Part shown: one piece after another, positions 15,786-23,980 of the stretch | Position numbering within the stretch: the stretch's first letter is position 1 | Layout: every line of letters starts with the position of its first letter | Assembly (NCBI RefSeq): GCF_010811875.1 | Contig: NZ_VKHP01000054.1 | Span: forward strand, 1-41,964 | DNA: 41,964 nt | Direction of reading: 5' to 3' | DNA from: Bradyrhizobium uaiense | Lineage (GTDB): Bacteria > Pseudomonadota > Alphaproteobacteria > Rhizobiales > Xanthobacteraceae | Notes under the pieces: model-generated | Databases searched by the model: none | What the model saw: the letters and a program-made list of their open reading frames with translations, nothing else | Told to the model about the DNA's origin: nothing | Translations under genes and position numbers: made by a program

Positions 15786-16100
15786 TCACTCGCTTTCGCT
15801 CTCGCTGGTCGCCGGAGCCGCGTAGGTGTCGCGTGCGCGCTTGGTCACGGCCGCATAGCGCGCCGTCGCGCTGAGGCTCATCAGGCCGGCGCGCACCAGT
15901 CCGAGGATGGCGCGCCGTGAGTGGAATGGTCCGGTCTTGCTCGCGGCATATCCGCGCGGGTAAAGCTGCAGGCGGCCGACCAGCGCTTCCTGCAATGCCA
16001 CCTTCTGGGTCGCGCTCAGGCGCCGGCGCCGCGCCGGCTTTTCCGCCTCCGCCAACATGCGCAGCTCGATGCGCGCCGATTTCCGTGGCGCAGCCCTCAT
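15786..16100 (-). CDS. Small basic protein of unknown function
   Basis: This encodes 104 residues from the ATG complementary to 16098-16100. The frame is open far upstream (to 16595, overlapping the histidine kinase gene), but codon use becomes atypical before 16100, so the short form is preferred; an ATG at 16211 is an alternative. The protein is highly basic (KPARRRRLSATQK, FHSRRAILGL) with one moderately hydrophobic stretch and a Ser/Glu tail (TSESESE). DNA or RNA association is possible from charge alone. It lies convergent to the alginate-lyase-like gene. Confidence 0.45.
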   Translation of the reverse strand: MRAAPRKSARIELRMLAEAEKPARRRRLSATQKVALQEALVGRLQLYPRGYAASKTGPFHSRRAILGLVRAGLMSLSATARYAAVTKRARDTYAAPATSESESE

Positions 16101-16347
16101 TGTCAGCTCACACTCCGGTCGACTGGCGCGGCCTTCCGAAAAGCCCGGCGCCGGGCTGGCATCGCCATGGACGCCGGCATATGGCACATCACGACTTGCG
16201 CTGTTGCTCATCCTCGAACAGAACCGCATTTCGAGCGGCGGCGGCATCTGACGAAAGTCAGGATCAGTTGTGACGAAAGTCATATTCGTTTGCGGCCGCC
16301 ACCGGCTTACGCCAGAGTGGGCTGCTCGCTGAGTTGATGGGCAACGC

Positions 16348-17418
16348 ATGATCGATCTGAGCAAGGATTTGCTTGCGGCCGCGGAAGCCAATGTCATCGG
16401 TCTCGCCGTCATCGGTGCCGACCGGAGCATGCAGCGGAAAATCGGGGGGCTGGTCGAATGGCTTCCCGCCATTGGTATCGATTGCTGCGAGTGCATGCTG
16501 CTGGTCGGCATGGAAGCCGAGTTGGCGGCGCTTGCGAGCGGCCAGCGGGACATGATCGCGCTGGCCGGTGTGCGTGGCGCATCGCCTGACATCACGCAGC
16601 CGATGACGGCGGTCGTGCTGTGGAATGGCGCGCAGTCGCATTATTTCGTCATCGCCATGCCGGACTTCGCCGGCCGCCAGGTCGAAACTCTGCTCGGCAG
16701 CGAGCGCCGGGCCCGGCGCCTGATGGAGCAGCAGCTCGAGGCGGCGAGCGCGGAGGTGCGTTTTGCCTCGCTGGCGCGGACGCGGCTGCGGCTGGCGCGC
16801 GATCTGCACGATACGCTGGTGCATTCGATCGTGGCGCTGCTGACCCAGATCCGGTTGATCAGGCATTATCTGTCGGCCGATCCCTCCCGCGTTGCGGACA
16901 GCCTTGCGACCGCGGAAGACGCCGCGGCAAGCGGCCTCGGCCGAGCCCGCGAGGCGATCGCCCGGCTGCGCATGCCCGACGATTGGAAGCTCGATCCCGA
17001 TGTCGAGGGGCAGCTCAGCGACTTCGCCACCCGCAGCGGCGTCAGGGTGTCGATCCAGATCGACGAGGAGGCACGGGCCGGCTTGCGCGACTGCGGCCTG
17101 ACCGTTCAGCGTATTCTCAGCGAAGCGCTGCGCAATGTTCAGACCCATGCGCAGGCACGCCGCGTCTCGTTTCACGCCTTCGATGAGCCGGCCGCAGTCG
17201 GCCGGAAGCTCGTTGTCGAGATCCGCGATGACGGCCGCGGCTTCGATCCCGCGGTGCCTACTCCAGGACATTTCGGATTGATTGGAATGGCCGAATTTGC
17301 TGAACTTGTCGGCGGAAGCTGCGCGGTGGAGAGCGCGCCCGGACAGGGAACGCTGGTCCGGATATCGCTCCCCGTGGCGGTGCCGCCGGTAGCATCTGCC
17401 GGCGTGCTGGCCGATTGA
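16348..17418 (+). CDS. Cytosolic NarL-type sensor histidine kinase
   Basis: This 356-residue protein has no membrane segment. The N-terminal ~110 residues may be a small PAS/GAF-like sensor. A coiled coil around 115-150 leads to the HisKA_3 phosphorylation motif RLARDLHDTLVHS with H154. The HATPase domain follows, with LSEALRNVQTHAQA (N box), DDGRGFDP (G1 box) and a GxG near the end (APGQGTLVRISLP). It would autophosphorylate and pass the phosphate to the response regulator 58 bases downstream. The signal is unknown. Its cytosolic location suggests an internal cue such as redox or a metabolite. Confidence 0.9.
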   Translation: MIDLSKDLLAAAEANVIGLAVIGADRSMQRKIGGLVEWLPAIGIDCCECMLLVGMEAELAALASGQRDMIALAGVRGASPDITQPMTAVVLWNGAQSHYFVIAMPDFAGRQVETLLGSERRARRLMEQQLEAASAEVRFASLARTRLRLARDLHDTLVHSIVALLTQIRLIRHYLSADPSRVADSLATAEDAAASGLGRAREAIARLRMPDDWKLDPDVEGQLSDFATRSGVRVSIQIDEEARAGLRDCGLTVQRILSEALRNVQTHAQARRVSFHAFDEPAAVGRKLVVEIRDDGRGFDPAVPTPGHFGLIGMAEFAELVGGSCAVESAPGQGTLVRISLPVAVPPVASAGVLAD

Positions 17419-17476
17419 TGTGGTCGCCATGTTGAGGTGGTCGCCGTGCACACCTTTGAGAGGATGATGGAAGCCC

Positions 17477-18133
17477 GTGAGCAGGATTGAGAAGGTACGG
17501 GTGCTGATCGCCGAGGATCAGACGCTGATCAGGGAAGGGATCGCCACACTGCTCGCCCAGCAGAACGACGATTTCGAGATCCTTCCCGGCGCGTCCGACG
17601 GCGAGCAGGCCATCGAGTTCGCGCGGCGCTACCGGCCGGACGTCATCCTGATGGACCTGCAGATGCCGCGTGTCGACGGCATTGCGGCGACCCAGCGGAT
17701 TCTCCGCGAGCTGCCGCAGACCCATATCGTGGTGCTGACGACATTCGAGACCAACGATCTGATCTTCGAGGCAGTGAGCGCGGGTGCCAAGGCGTATCTC
17801 TTGAAGGACGCCAGGATGGAGGAGATCGCATCGACGATCCGCGCCGTGATCAACGGCCAGTCCGGGCTTTCGCCTGGGGTCGCCGCGCGCATCCTCGACG
17901 AGTTCAAGCGACTCCGCGGTCCGCGCATCTCGGCGAAGCTGCCGGTGCGCGACGGGCTGACGGCACGGGAGAATGAAATTCTCACGCTGATCGTCGAGGG
18001 CAAGAGCAATACCGAGATCGGCGAGCGGCTGCACTTGGCCGAGGGAACCGTGAAGAACTATGTCAGCACGATCCTGGAGAAATGCCAGGTCAAGAACCGT
18101 ACAGAACTCGCAATAAAGGCAATAACTTACTAG
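17477..18133 (+). CDS. NarL/FixJ-type response regulator
   Basis: This encodes 218 residues from a GTG at 17477 with GGAAG upstream. The receiver domain has the acidic pocket (AEDQ, residues 12-15), phosphoacceptor D60 (VILMDLQMP), T/S and K positions (VVLTTF and LLKDA). The C-terminal LuxR-type helix-turn-helix is LTARENEILTLIVEG followed by NTEIGERLHLAEGTVKNYVS. It is the natural partner of the histidine kinase just upstream. Targets are unknown. The GTPase module begins 160 bases downstream on the same strand and could be a target, though that is only positional. Confidence 0.92.
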   Translation: MSRIEKVRVLIAEDQTLIREGIATLLAQQNDDFEILPGASDGEQAIEFARRYRPDVILMDLQMPRVDGIAATQRILRELPQTHIVVLTTFETNDLIFEAVSAGAKAYLLKDARMEEIASTIRAVINGQSGLSPGVAARILDEFKRLRGPRISAKLPVRDGLTARENEILTLIVEGKSNTEIGERLHLAEGTVKNYVSTILEKCQVKNRTELAIKAITY

Positions 18134-18292
18134 AAATAATTGCCCTTGTCCCGACAACCAGGCGGCTGATCTGGCTGAGATTGCTCGCCTTTTTCTGGGC
18201 CGCGCCCGCAAAATTGGCTATAGGATCGTTCAGGATTTGCTTTTGGAATGGCAAGTCCGGATTGCGCAGCTTTGACTAAGCAGGGAATGACC

Positions 18293-18655
18293 ATGAAGGG
18301 TATCGAGCGCCAGACCAAGGATACGGATGGACTGGCAAACGCGGCGGCCGGCAACGGCGCGGATGCCGCGGCGCATGGCATGGCGGCGATCGATCAGGTC
18401 CGCGACCTCCTGTTCGGCGGCGCGCAACGTTCGCTCGAGACCAACCTCACGGGTCTGCGCGACGAGATGCAGGCATCGCTGAAGCAGATGCAGGCGGACT
18501 TCACCAACGAGCTCACCGCGCTTTCTGCGCGGCTCTCCGACCTGGAGCGGGACACCGAGCAGAAGCGCCTCGACTCGCTGAAGGATGTCGGTGCGGCCAT
18601 CACCCAGCTCGGCGCGGCCATCAGCGGATTGGGATCGGGCCGCACGGGCAAATAG
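18293..18655 (+). CDS. Coiled-coil protein of the Ras-like GTPase module
   Basis: This encodes 120 residues from the ATG at 18293 (AGGGA 6 bases upstream; an ATG at 18287 is also in frame). Residues 33-41 carry the motif DQVRDLLFG, followed by a long heptad-patterned helix (about 44-98) and a Gly/Ala-rich tail. The same LLF motif followed by Leu heptads occurs at the N-terminus of the next gene product (residues 17-19), suggesting both use it to bind one partner. There is one base between its stop and the next start, so the two are coupled. I recall short coiled-coil proteins of this look next to OmpA/longin and GTPase genes elsewhere. Function unknown. Confidence 0.7.
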   Translation: MKGIERQTKDTDGLANAAAGNGADAAAHGMAAIDQVRDLLFGGAQRSLETNLTGLRDEMQASLKQMQADFTNELTALSARLSDLERDTEQKRLDSLKDVGAAITQLGAAISGLGSGRTGK

Positions 18656-18656
18656 C

Positions 18657-20408
18657 ATGGCAGCTGCTGCCGGCCAAAACCGCGAGATCGAGCAGCTCAA
18701 GACATTGCTGTTTCAGCCCGAGGCGACGCGTCTGACGTCGCTGGAGGCCGATCTCGATTCGCTGCAGCGCTACGTCGGCAATTCCGATCGCCTGGAGACG
18801 GCCACCGCCGGCATTCTGGTCGAGGCGCTGGAGCGCGCCGAGGTCAACCGGCCGCGCGAGCTCGCCACCGCGATTGCGCCGGTCGTGGTCTCCGCGATCC
18901 GCAGCGAGATCAAGAACTCGCGCGAGCAGATGATCGAGGCGCTCTATCCGATCGTCGGCCGGCTGGTCAGCGCCGCGGTCGCGAATGCGTTCAGGGAACT
19001 GGTGGCCTCGCTCGAGCAGCGCATCAACGCGCTGACCTCGGCGCAACTGTGGGTCGGGCGGGTCAAGTCGCTGGTGACGGGACGTCCGATCAGCGAGTTC
19101 GTGCTTGCGGATGCCCCGCCGCAGATCAATCGCCTGCTGATCATCGAGCGCGGCAATGGCCGCCTGATCGCCGACTGGAAGCGCGAGGCGAACCCCGACG
19201 AGCGCGCCGATCTGCTGAGCGCGATGGTCGCGGCGATCCTCGAATTCTCCGTGCAGGCGCTGGCCGGCGAAGGCAATCTGCAAACGCTCGATTTCGGTGG
19301 ACGGCAGCTCGCGCTGCGCGCCTCGCCGCGCTACATCCTGGCGGCGGAGTGCCTGGGACCGTTGCGTCCTGCCGACAATGCCAGGATCAACTCGCTGTTC
19401 TTCGATGCGATCGAGCGCATCGACCGCGGCGCCGATTGCGATACGCCGATGCTTGCCTCGCTCGCCGCCGCGATCGAGACCGACGACGCGCCGCCTAGGA
19501 TCGCGAGCCGGCGCGGCAAGGTGATCCTGTTCGCCGTGCTGGCCGCTGTGGCCGCGCTGTTGCTCTGGCTTGCTGCGACATCGGTGACGCGGGGTCTGTT
19601 GGAGCGGCGGACCCATGCGGCGCTGGAGCAGCTCGTTGTGAAGCAGCCGTTGCTCGCCACATTCCCGCTGCGGCTCGACTTCGATCACGGCGGCCGAAGC
19701 GTGGCCGTCTCGGGCATCGAGCCGAGCGAGCTCGAGACCGCGCCGTTGATCGACGCGCTCGCTGCGGCCGCTGCGCCCTACAAGGTCGTCAACCGCATCG
19801 GGCTGGTGTCCGCGCCGGAGCAGATGGCGGCATCGCAGGCCGGTATCGCAGGCCTGCAGCAGAGCCTGACGCGCCTGCAGGCGAGCCTCGACCAGATGCG
19901 CGAGGCAATGAGCGCGCAGACGAAGTCGGGCGACCAGAAATTTGCCGGGCTGACCGAGCAATACGACAAGCTCGGCGAGCAGTCCGTGAAGCTGGGCGAT
20001 GAAGTTGCAAAACTGCGATCCGTGGTCGAAGGCCCGGCGGCGCGGCTAGACCGCTTCATCGCCTCGACCGCGATCTTCTTCGTCAACAATTCAGATGATT
20101 TCCTCGATAACGATCAGGCCGAGCCGCAGTTGCGCGAGCTTGCCGGACTGCTCGCGAACAACGATCTCAAGGTGCGCATCGTCGGCTATGCCGATCAGAG
20201 CGGCACCGAAGGCACCAACCGGACGCTGGCGCGCAAGCGGGCGGAGCAGGTGCAGCGCAGGCTGAGCGCGCTCGGGGTCGACCCGTCGCGGCTGATTCTG
20301 GTTTCGCGCGCCGCGACGATGCCGATCACCGACCGGCTCGATGCCACCGTCGGCGGCAATCGCCGCGTGGCATTCGAGACGGTCTATCGAGGCGAAGTGG
20401 CGCGCTGA
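18657..20408 (+). CDS. Membrane protein with longin/roadblock-like region and C-terminal OmpA domain
   Basis: This encodes 583 residues from the ATG at 18657. In order: LLF motif and coiled coil (10-65); helical region (70-145); a region of about 157-255 (RLLIIERGNGRLIADWK, helix, beta strands) resembling longin/roadblock domains that bind small GTPases; transmembrane helix 289-309; a BON-like alpha/beta segment (315-385); coiled coil (390-460); OmpA peptidoglycan-binding domain (470-580) with D513 and R528 in the expected places. There is no signal peptide, so the N-terminal half should be cytoplasmic and the OmpA domain periplasmic. It ends TGATG, overlapping the GTPase start. It could tether GTPase state to the cell wall; that is inference. 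Confidence 0.85.
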   Translation: MAAAAGQNREIEQLKTLLFQPEATRLTSLEADLDSLQRYVGNSDRLETATAGILVEALERAEVNRPRELATAIAPVVVSAIRSEIKNSREQMIEALYPIVGRLVSAAVANAFRELVASLEQRINALTSAQLWVGRVKSLVTGRPISEFVLADAPPQINRLLIIERGNGRLIADWKREANPDERADLLSAMVAAILEFSVQALAGEGNLQTLDFGGRQLALRASPRYILAAECLGPLRPADNARINSLFFDAIERIDRGADCDTPMLASLAAAIETDDAPPRIASRRGKVILFAVLAAVAALLLWLAATSVTRGLLERRTHAALEQLVVKQPLLATFPLRLDFDHGGRSVAVSGIEPSELETAPLIDALAAAAAPYKVVNRIGLVSAPEQMAASQAGIAGLQQSLTRLQASLDQMREAMSAQTKSGDQKFAGLTEQYDKLGEQSVKLGDEVAKLRSVVEGPAARLDRFIASTAIFFVNNSDDFLDNDQAEPQLRELAGLLANNDLKVRIVGYADQSGTEGTNRTLARKRAEQVQRRLSALGVDPSRLILVSRAATMPITDRLDATVGGNRRVAFETVYRGEVAR

Positions 20409-20908
20409 TGCTCACCGCAAAAGTCATGCTGCTCGGCGACATGGGGGTCGGCAAGACGTCGATCCTCTATCGGCTGATCTACAACCGGTTCGAGGGCCAG
20501 TACAAATCGACGCTCGGCGTCGAGATCCTGAGCCATGACGTGACGCCGGCCGACGGCAGCGACCCGATGCGCCTCGTGCTGTGGGACACCGACGGCGATT
20601 TCGGCACGCAGATCTTCGACACCGTCTATGTCACCGGCGCCTCCGCGGCGATCATCGTGTCCGATGTCACCCGACCGCAGACGGTGACCCGGATGGTCGA
20701 ACTGGTCCGCGGTTTCGAGGAGCGATTTCCGGGACGGCCCTACCGGGCGCTGCTCAACAAGATCGACCTGCCGGAAGCCGCGGGAAGCGCCGGCCTGATC
20801 GCCGAGCTCGCGAAGTCGAGCGTCAAATCGGTCAGCGCCAAGACCGGCGTCGGCATTGCCGAAAGCTTTGTCGAGCTTGCTCAGGCCATTCGGCGCCGTC
20901 AGCTCTAG
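20408..20908 (+). CDS. Ras/Rab-like small GTPase
   Basis: This 166-residue protein is close to a bare Ras fold. G1 is GDMGVGKTS (residues 10-18, K16, T17), G2 Thr is T35 in KSTLGVEI (very Rab-like), G3 is WDTDG (D60, G63), G4 is NKID (117-120) and G5 is SAK (143-145). The catalytic Gln of Ras (Q61, in DTAGQ) is Asp64 here, so intrinsic hydrolysis is probably altered and a partner may supply catalysis. There is no prenylation cysteine at the C-terminus (IRRRQL). Translation is coupled to the preceding OmpA/longin gene by a 1-base overlap. It is distinct from MglA in motif detail. Role unknown, perhaps polarity, envelope or trafficking control. Confidence 0.9.
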   Translation: MLTAKVMLLGDMGVGKTSILYRLIYNRFEGQYKSTLGVEILSHDVTPADGSDPMRLVLWDTDGDFGTQIFDTVYVTGASAAIIVSDVTRPQTVTRMVELVRGFEERFPGRPYRALLNKIDLPEAAGSAGLIAELAKSSVKSVSAKTGVGIAESFVELAQAIRRRQL

Positions 20909-20933
20909 TTCAAGAAGCGCAAAGGACGTTGGT

Positions 20934-20984
20934 GTCAGCCGTCCCGACTTCTCGGGGCTGGCGAATCGGGCCGGGACGGCTGAC
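20934..20984 (+). terminator. Strong stem-loop after the GTPase module
   Basis: GTCAGCCGTCCCG (20934-20946) is a perfect inverted match to CGGGACGGCTGAC (20972-20984), a 13-bp GC-rich stem with a 25-base loop, starting 26 bases after the GTPase stop. There is no T-run, so it may act as an mRNA-stabilising 3' end or a Rho-assisted terminator, or it may be an intergenic repeat unit. Confidence 0.55.
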
Positions 20985-21151
20985 TTCATCGCACGTGGGG
21001 CGTACGATGAAACGCGCGCGACGTGCGGCGCACGGCCGCACGAATCTCGCGCCGACTGCACCACGTCGTCCCACACTCCGATAGTGACGATGGTCATCTT
21101 CCGCTCGGCCAATGGCCTGCCTATCGTCCGCTCCGTCACCGGAACCAGCCA

Positions 21152-21170
21152 CGAGACAAACGGTGTCTCG
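21152..21170. promoter_or_regulatory. Short inverted repeat upstream of DUF3597 gene
   Basis: CGAGACA and TGTCTCG form a perfect 7-bp inverted repeat with a 5-base spacer, 20 bases before the DUF3597 start codon. It could be an operator or a small 5' leader hairpin. There is no known regulator to assign. Confidence 0.3.
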
Positions 21171-21189
21171 GGCGCACGGAGTGAGAGAC

Positions 21190-21612
21190 ATGAGCATTTT
21201 TGGAAGCATCATGGGTGCAATCTTCGGCCACGGCGCCCAGGCCAAGACACCTGAGAGCAAGACGCCCGAGACCACGACGTCGGCTGCGCCCGGCGCATCG
21301 CCTGCATCAACGTCCACCGCCGTACCCACGGCGCCCGGCACGCCCGTCGCGCAAACCGTCGACGTCGCGGCGATCGTCGACAAGGCAGCCGCCGTCACCG
21401 GCGAGAAGCTCGACTGGCGCACTTCGATCGTCGACCTGATGAAGGCGCTCGGCCTCGACAGCAGCCTTGCGGCGCGCAAGGAGCTCGCGAAGGAGCTGCA
21501 CTACACCGGCGATACCAACAACACCGCCACCATGAACGTCTGGCTGCACCAGCAGGTGATGGCGAAGCTCGCCGCCAATGGCGGCAAGCTGCCCGCCGAC
21601 ATCAAGACCTGA
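21190..21612 (+). CDS. DUF3597 domain protein
   Basis: This encodes 140 residues from the ATG at 21190 (GAGAGA upstream). Residues 1-15 (MSIFGSIMGAIFGHG) and the C-terminal half with GEKLDWRTSIVDLMKALGLDSSLAARK match the DUF3597 family, separated by a disordered Ala/Pro/Thr linker (about 18-58). In known structures the C-terminal part is a small helical domain; its function is not established. Members are often annotated next to stress or envelope genes, and here mscL lies two genes downstream. Confidence 0.88.
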   Translation: MSIFGSIMGAIFGHGAQAKTPESKTPETTTSAAPGASPASTSTAVPTAPGTPVAQTVDVAAIVDKAAAVTGEKLDWRTSIVDLMKALGLDSSLAARKELAKELHYTGDTNNTATMNVWLHQQVMAKLAANGGKLPADIKT

Positions 21613-21689
21613 CGATCCGTATCGAGCCGTGCGCGGTGTTCGCGCCCGCACGGCTCCGAACCATGTGTATTGCGTGAGGAGCAGTTGCG

Positions 21690-21968
21690 ATGACCTCATC
21701 TCATCCTGCCATCCTGAACGGGCGGCGCACGAGCGTCGCCGCTGCGCCGATCGGCGCGGGGCTTGGGCTGGCAGCATTGGCGCTGGGCATCACAATCGCC
21801 GTCGCCCGCGCGGATAATTCCGGCGACGAGCAGCATTCGACGAATGCGAATGTGCAGCGCGCCGCGCAGCTCCCGCCGCCGGCGCGGGTCATCTTGCCTG
21901 CACCCTGGGAGCAGGCGACGCCCGCACAGCCGGCCGCAGCGCCGGCGAAGTCGGAAGTTCACAAATAG
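21690..21968 (+). CDS. Small single-span membrane protein
   Basis: This encodes 92 residues with a good ribosome binding site (GAGGAG before the ATG at 21690). One hydrophobic helix at about residues 18-40 (IGAGLGLAALALGITIAVA) is followed by a Pro/Ala-rich tail (PPPARVILPAPWEQATPAQP), so the tail is likely periplasmic. No family is recognised. It lies between DUF3597 and mscL on the same strand. The AQP-rich repeats in the tail are low complexity and do not indicate function. Confidence 0.55.
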   Translation: MTSSHPAILNGRRTSVAAAPIGAGLGLAALALGITIAVARADNSGDEQHSTNANVQRAAQLPPPARVILPAPWEQATPAQPAAAPAKSEVHK

Positions 21969-22041
21969 GCTTCGCACTTTTGCAGCGGCCGGCGATCCGT
22001 CGCCGGGCCGCGCCACACCCTTTCTTGAAACAGGAGATGAC

Positions 22042-22461
22042 ATGCTGAAGGAATTCAGGGAATTCGCCATGAAGGGCAACGTCGTCGATCTCGCCGTCGG
22101 CGTGATCATCGGCGCAGCCTTCGGCGCGATCGTCTCGTCGATGGTGGCCGATATCATCATGCCGATCATCGGCGCGGCCAGCGGCGGGCTCGACTTCTCC
22201 AACTATTTCACCGCGCTGTCGAAGTCGGTGACGGCGACCAACCTCGCCGATGCCAAGAAGCAGGGCGCGGTGCTGGCCTGGGGCAACTTCCTGACGCTGA
22301 CGCTCAACTTCCTGATCGTCGCCTTCGTGCTGTTCATCGTGGTCCGCCTCATGAACCAGCTCAAGCGCGAAGCGCCGGCGGCGCCGGCCGAGCCACCCAA
22401 GCCGACCAAGGAGCAGGAATTGCTCACCGAGATTCGCGATCTTCTCAAGTCGCGTGCGTAG
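22042..22461 (+). CDS. mscL: Large-conductance mechanosensitive channel
   Basis: This encodes 139 residues from the ATG at 22042, with AGGAGATG upstream. The N-terminal helix and first membrane helix are MLKEFREFAMKGNVVDLA followed by a Gly/Ala-rich pore helix (VGVIIGAAFGAIVSS). The second membrane helix is around residues 84-104, and the C-terminal helix (KEQELLTEIRDLLKS) forms the cytoplasmic bundle. Length and motifs are typical for MscL. It opens on membrane tension to release solutes during hypo-osmotic shock. The frame is open upstream of 22042 but does not look coding. Confidence 0.96.
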   Translation: MLKEFREFAMKGNVVDLAVGVIIGAAFGAIVSSMVADIIMPIIGAASGGLDFSNYFTALSKSVTATNLADAKKQGAVLAWGNFLTLTLNFLIVAFVLFIVVRLMNQLKREAPAAPAEPPKPTKEQELLTEIRDLLKSRA

Positions 22462-22508
22462 CGATCGCTGCTTGTATCGTGCGTACTGCCCAGCTCTGGA
22501 GTCTAGTT

Positions 22509-22676
22509 ATGCCAGAACAGGTCAAGCTGCCCCGTAAATTGTCGCAGGAGCCCGGTGGCCCGTCCAAGCTACGGCCGAGCCACCGGCGGGTCATCGAGGA
22601 ACTCGACCGTTGGGCCAACAGCTCCGGCCTGCAGCCGCCGAGTGACGCAGACAAGCCGGACGACGACAGGCGCTAG
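22509..22676 (+). CDS. Small hydrophilic protein
   Basis: This encodes 55 residues (MPEQVKLPRKLSQEPGGP start), highly charged, with one probable helix (RRVIEELDRWANSS) and a disordered acidic/basic tail. It lies 47 bases after mscL on the same strand. The ribosome binding site is weak. It looks like a genuine small ORF from codon use but has no recognised family; it could be a DNA- or protein-binding peptide. Confidence 0.45.
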   Translation: MPEQVKLPRKLSQEPGGPSKLRPSHRRVIEELDRWANSSGLQPPSDADKPDDDRR

Positions 22677-22710
22677 CGCGCGCCAGATGCGACGATTGCT
22701 GCTCGCGACG

Positions 22711-23529
22711 CTAGCGCCGCAGAGCCGTCGCGATCAGCGCGGTCGAGGGAATCGCAAAACTGTTGCCGACCCGTCTGCTGTCGATCTCGGCACGGAAGGC
22801 GCCGGCCACCGCGGCGCTCTTGTCTGCGTCGAGCCCGCTCCAATGCGGCATGAACTCGAACAGTTTGTCGACGTCGCCGGGATTGGCGACATCGAGTTTG
22901 AAGTCGTGGGTGATCTCGGCGATGACAGGATCGGCGAAGCCGGCGGCGATGACCGCGGCAGCTAAGCGGCCGGGATCGGCGAGCTCGGCGAGGCCTCTGC
23001 AGGGCATTGGCGTGACGTTATCGGGATAGAGCCGCCGGATGATCTGCGACAGCAGCAGATGCACTGCTGCGCCGTCGGCGCTTTTCCAGACCGCAATCGC
23101 GACCGTTCCGCCAGGCCGCGTCACCCGCGCCATTTCGCGCAATCCGGCGCGCCAGTCCGGAAACAGCATCACGCCGAACACCGACACCGCCGCATCGAAG
23201 GCAGCATTGGCCAAATCGAGCGCCTGGCCGTCCATCTGACGTGCTTCGATATTTTGCAGGCCATGCGCGCGGACCCGCGCCACCATGCCGGCGGAGAAGT
23301 CGATCGCGGTGACGGCCGCGCCGGTGCGGGCGGCAGCAAGCGCCGCTGCACCCGTGCCGGTCGCGACATCGAGCACTTTCGATGACGGGCCGATCGGGAG
23401 TGTTGCGACCGCGGCGTCGGCGAACAGCGTCGTGAACGGCTGCGACTGCGCCTCATAGGCGGTGACCATTTTGTCCCAATGCGCGGGATCGTTGTACGGC
23501 AGAGGCTTCGCCTGCTCACTTGACTGCAT
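22711..23529 (-). CDS. Class I SAM-dependent methyltransferase
   Basis: This 272-residue Rossmann-like methyltransferase of the Methyltransf_11/25 (UbiE-like) type has SAM motif I VLDVATGTG at residues 52-60, acidic residue at the end of strand 2 (AIDFSAGM) and motif III with Pro-Gly-Gly (RVTRPGGTVAIAVW). The substrate is not evident. Its start overlaps the end of the Rrf2-type regulator by 14 bases, so the two are a coupled pair, with the regulator probably controlling the methyltransferase. Confidence 0.88.
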   Translation of the reverse strand: MQSSEQAKPLPYNDPAHWDKMVTAYEAQSQPFTTLFADAAVATLPIGPSSKVLDVATGTGAAALAAARTGAAVTAIDFSAGMVARVRAHGLQNIEARQMDGQALDLANAAFDAAVSVFGVMLFPDWRAGLREMARVTRPGGTVAIAVWKSADGAAVHLLLSQIIRRLYPDNVTPMPCRGLAELADPGRLAAAVIAAGFADPVIAEITHDFKLDVANPGDVDKLFEFMPHWSGLDADKSAAVAGAFRAEIDSRRVGNSFAIPSTALIATALRR

Positions 23530-23980
23530 GAATCTGGTCCTCGAGGCTTTGTTTGTGCTTGGCGAGCCGGCGCTTGAAATCCTTCGCCAGCGCTTCGAGC
23601 GTCACGCCGCCGAGCCGCTTCAGGAAGAGCGCCTCGACCTCGCGAAACGTATCGCCGAGTGCGTCGTTGACGGCCTGTTCGACCAGGCAGCCTGGATTTT
23701 CCGAGCGGTGGCCCATCGCCACGATCGTGGGTGCGCCGACCGCGCGATAGATGTCTGCGAGGCTGATGTCTGTGGGGTCGCGCGCCAGCGTCCAGCCGCC
23801 GCCATGGCCCTTTTCCGAGCGGACCAGGCCTTGCTCGCGCAGGCCCGCCATCACGCGGCGGACGACCACCGGGTTGGTGGCCATCGCCTGTGCAAGTTGC
23901 TCCGACGTCACCGGCTCGCCCGCTCCGATCATGTGGAGCAGGCCGTGCAGGACGCTGGATAAACGGCTATCGCGTATCAT
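23516..23980 (-). CDS. Rrf2-family transcriptional regulator without Fe-S cysteines
   Basis: This 154-residue protein has the Rrf2 winged helix (VTSEQLAQAMATNPVVVRRV, then GLVRSEKGHGGGWTLAR) and the family's dimer helix. IscR and NsrR coordinate an Fe-S cluster with three Cys; only one Cys is present here (PGCLVEQ), so it resembles the cluster-less YwnA-type members. It is the first gene of a pair with the methyltransferase. A perfect 10-bp-arm palindrome overlaps its start codon and is an obvious autoregulatory site. Confidence 0.88.
   Translation of the reverse strand: MIRDSRLSSVLHGLLHMIGAGEPVTSEQLAQAMATNPVVVRRVMAGLREQGLVRSEKGHGGGWTLARDPTDISLADIYRAVGAPTIVAMGHRSENPGCLVEQAVNDALGDTFREVEALFLKRLGGVTLEALAKDFKRRLAKHKQSLEDQIHAVK

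Noticed and set aside
21141..21165. GGAAC-type general stress (EcfG) promoter before the DUF3597 gene
   Set aside because: GGAAC is present at 21141-21145 but no good CGTT-like -10 element stands at 16-17 bases.
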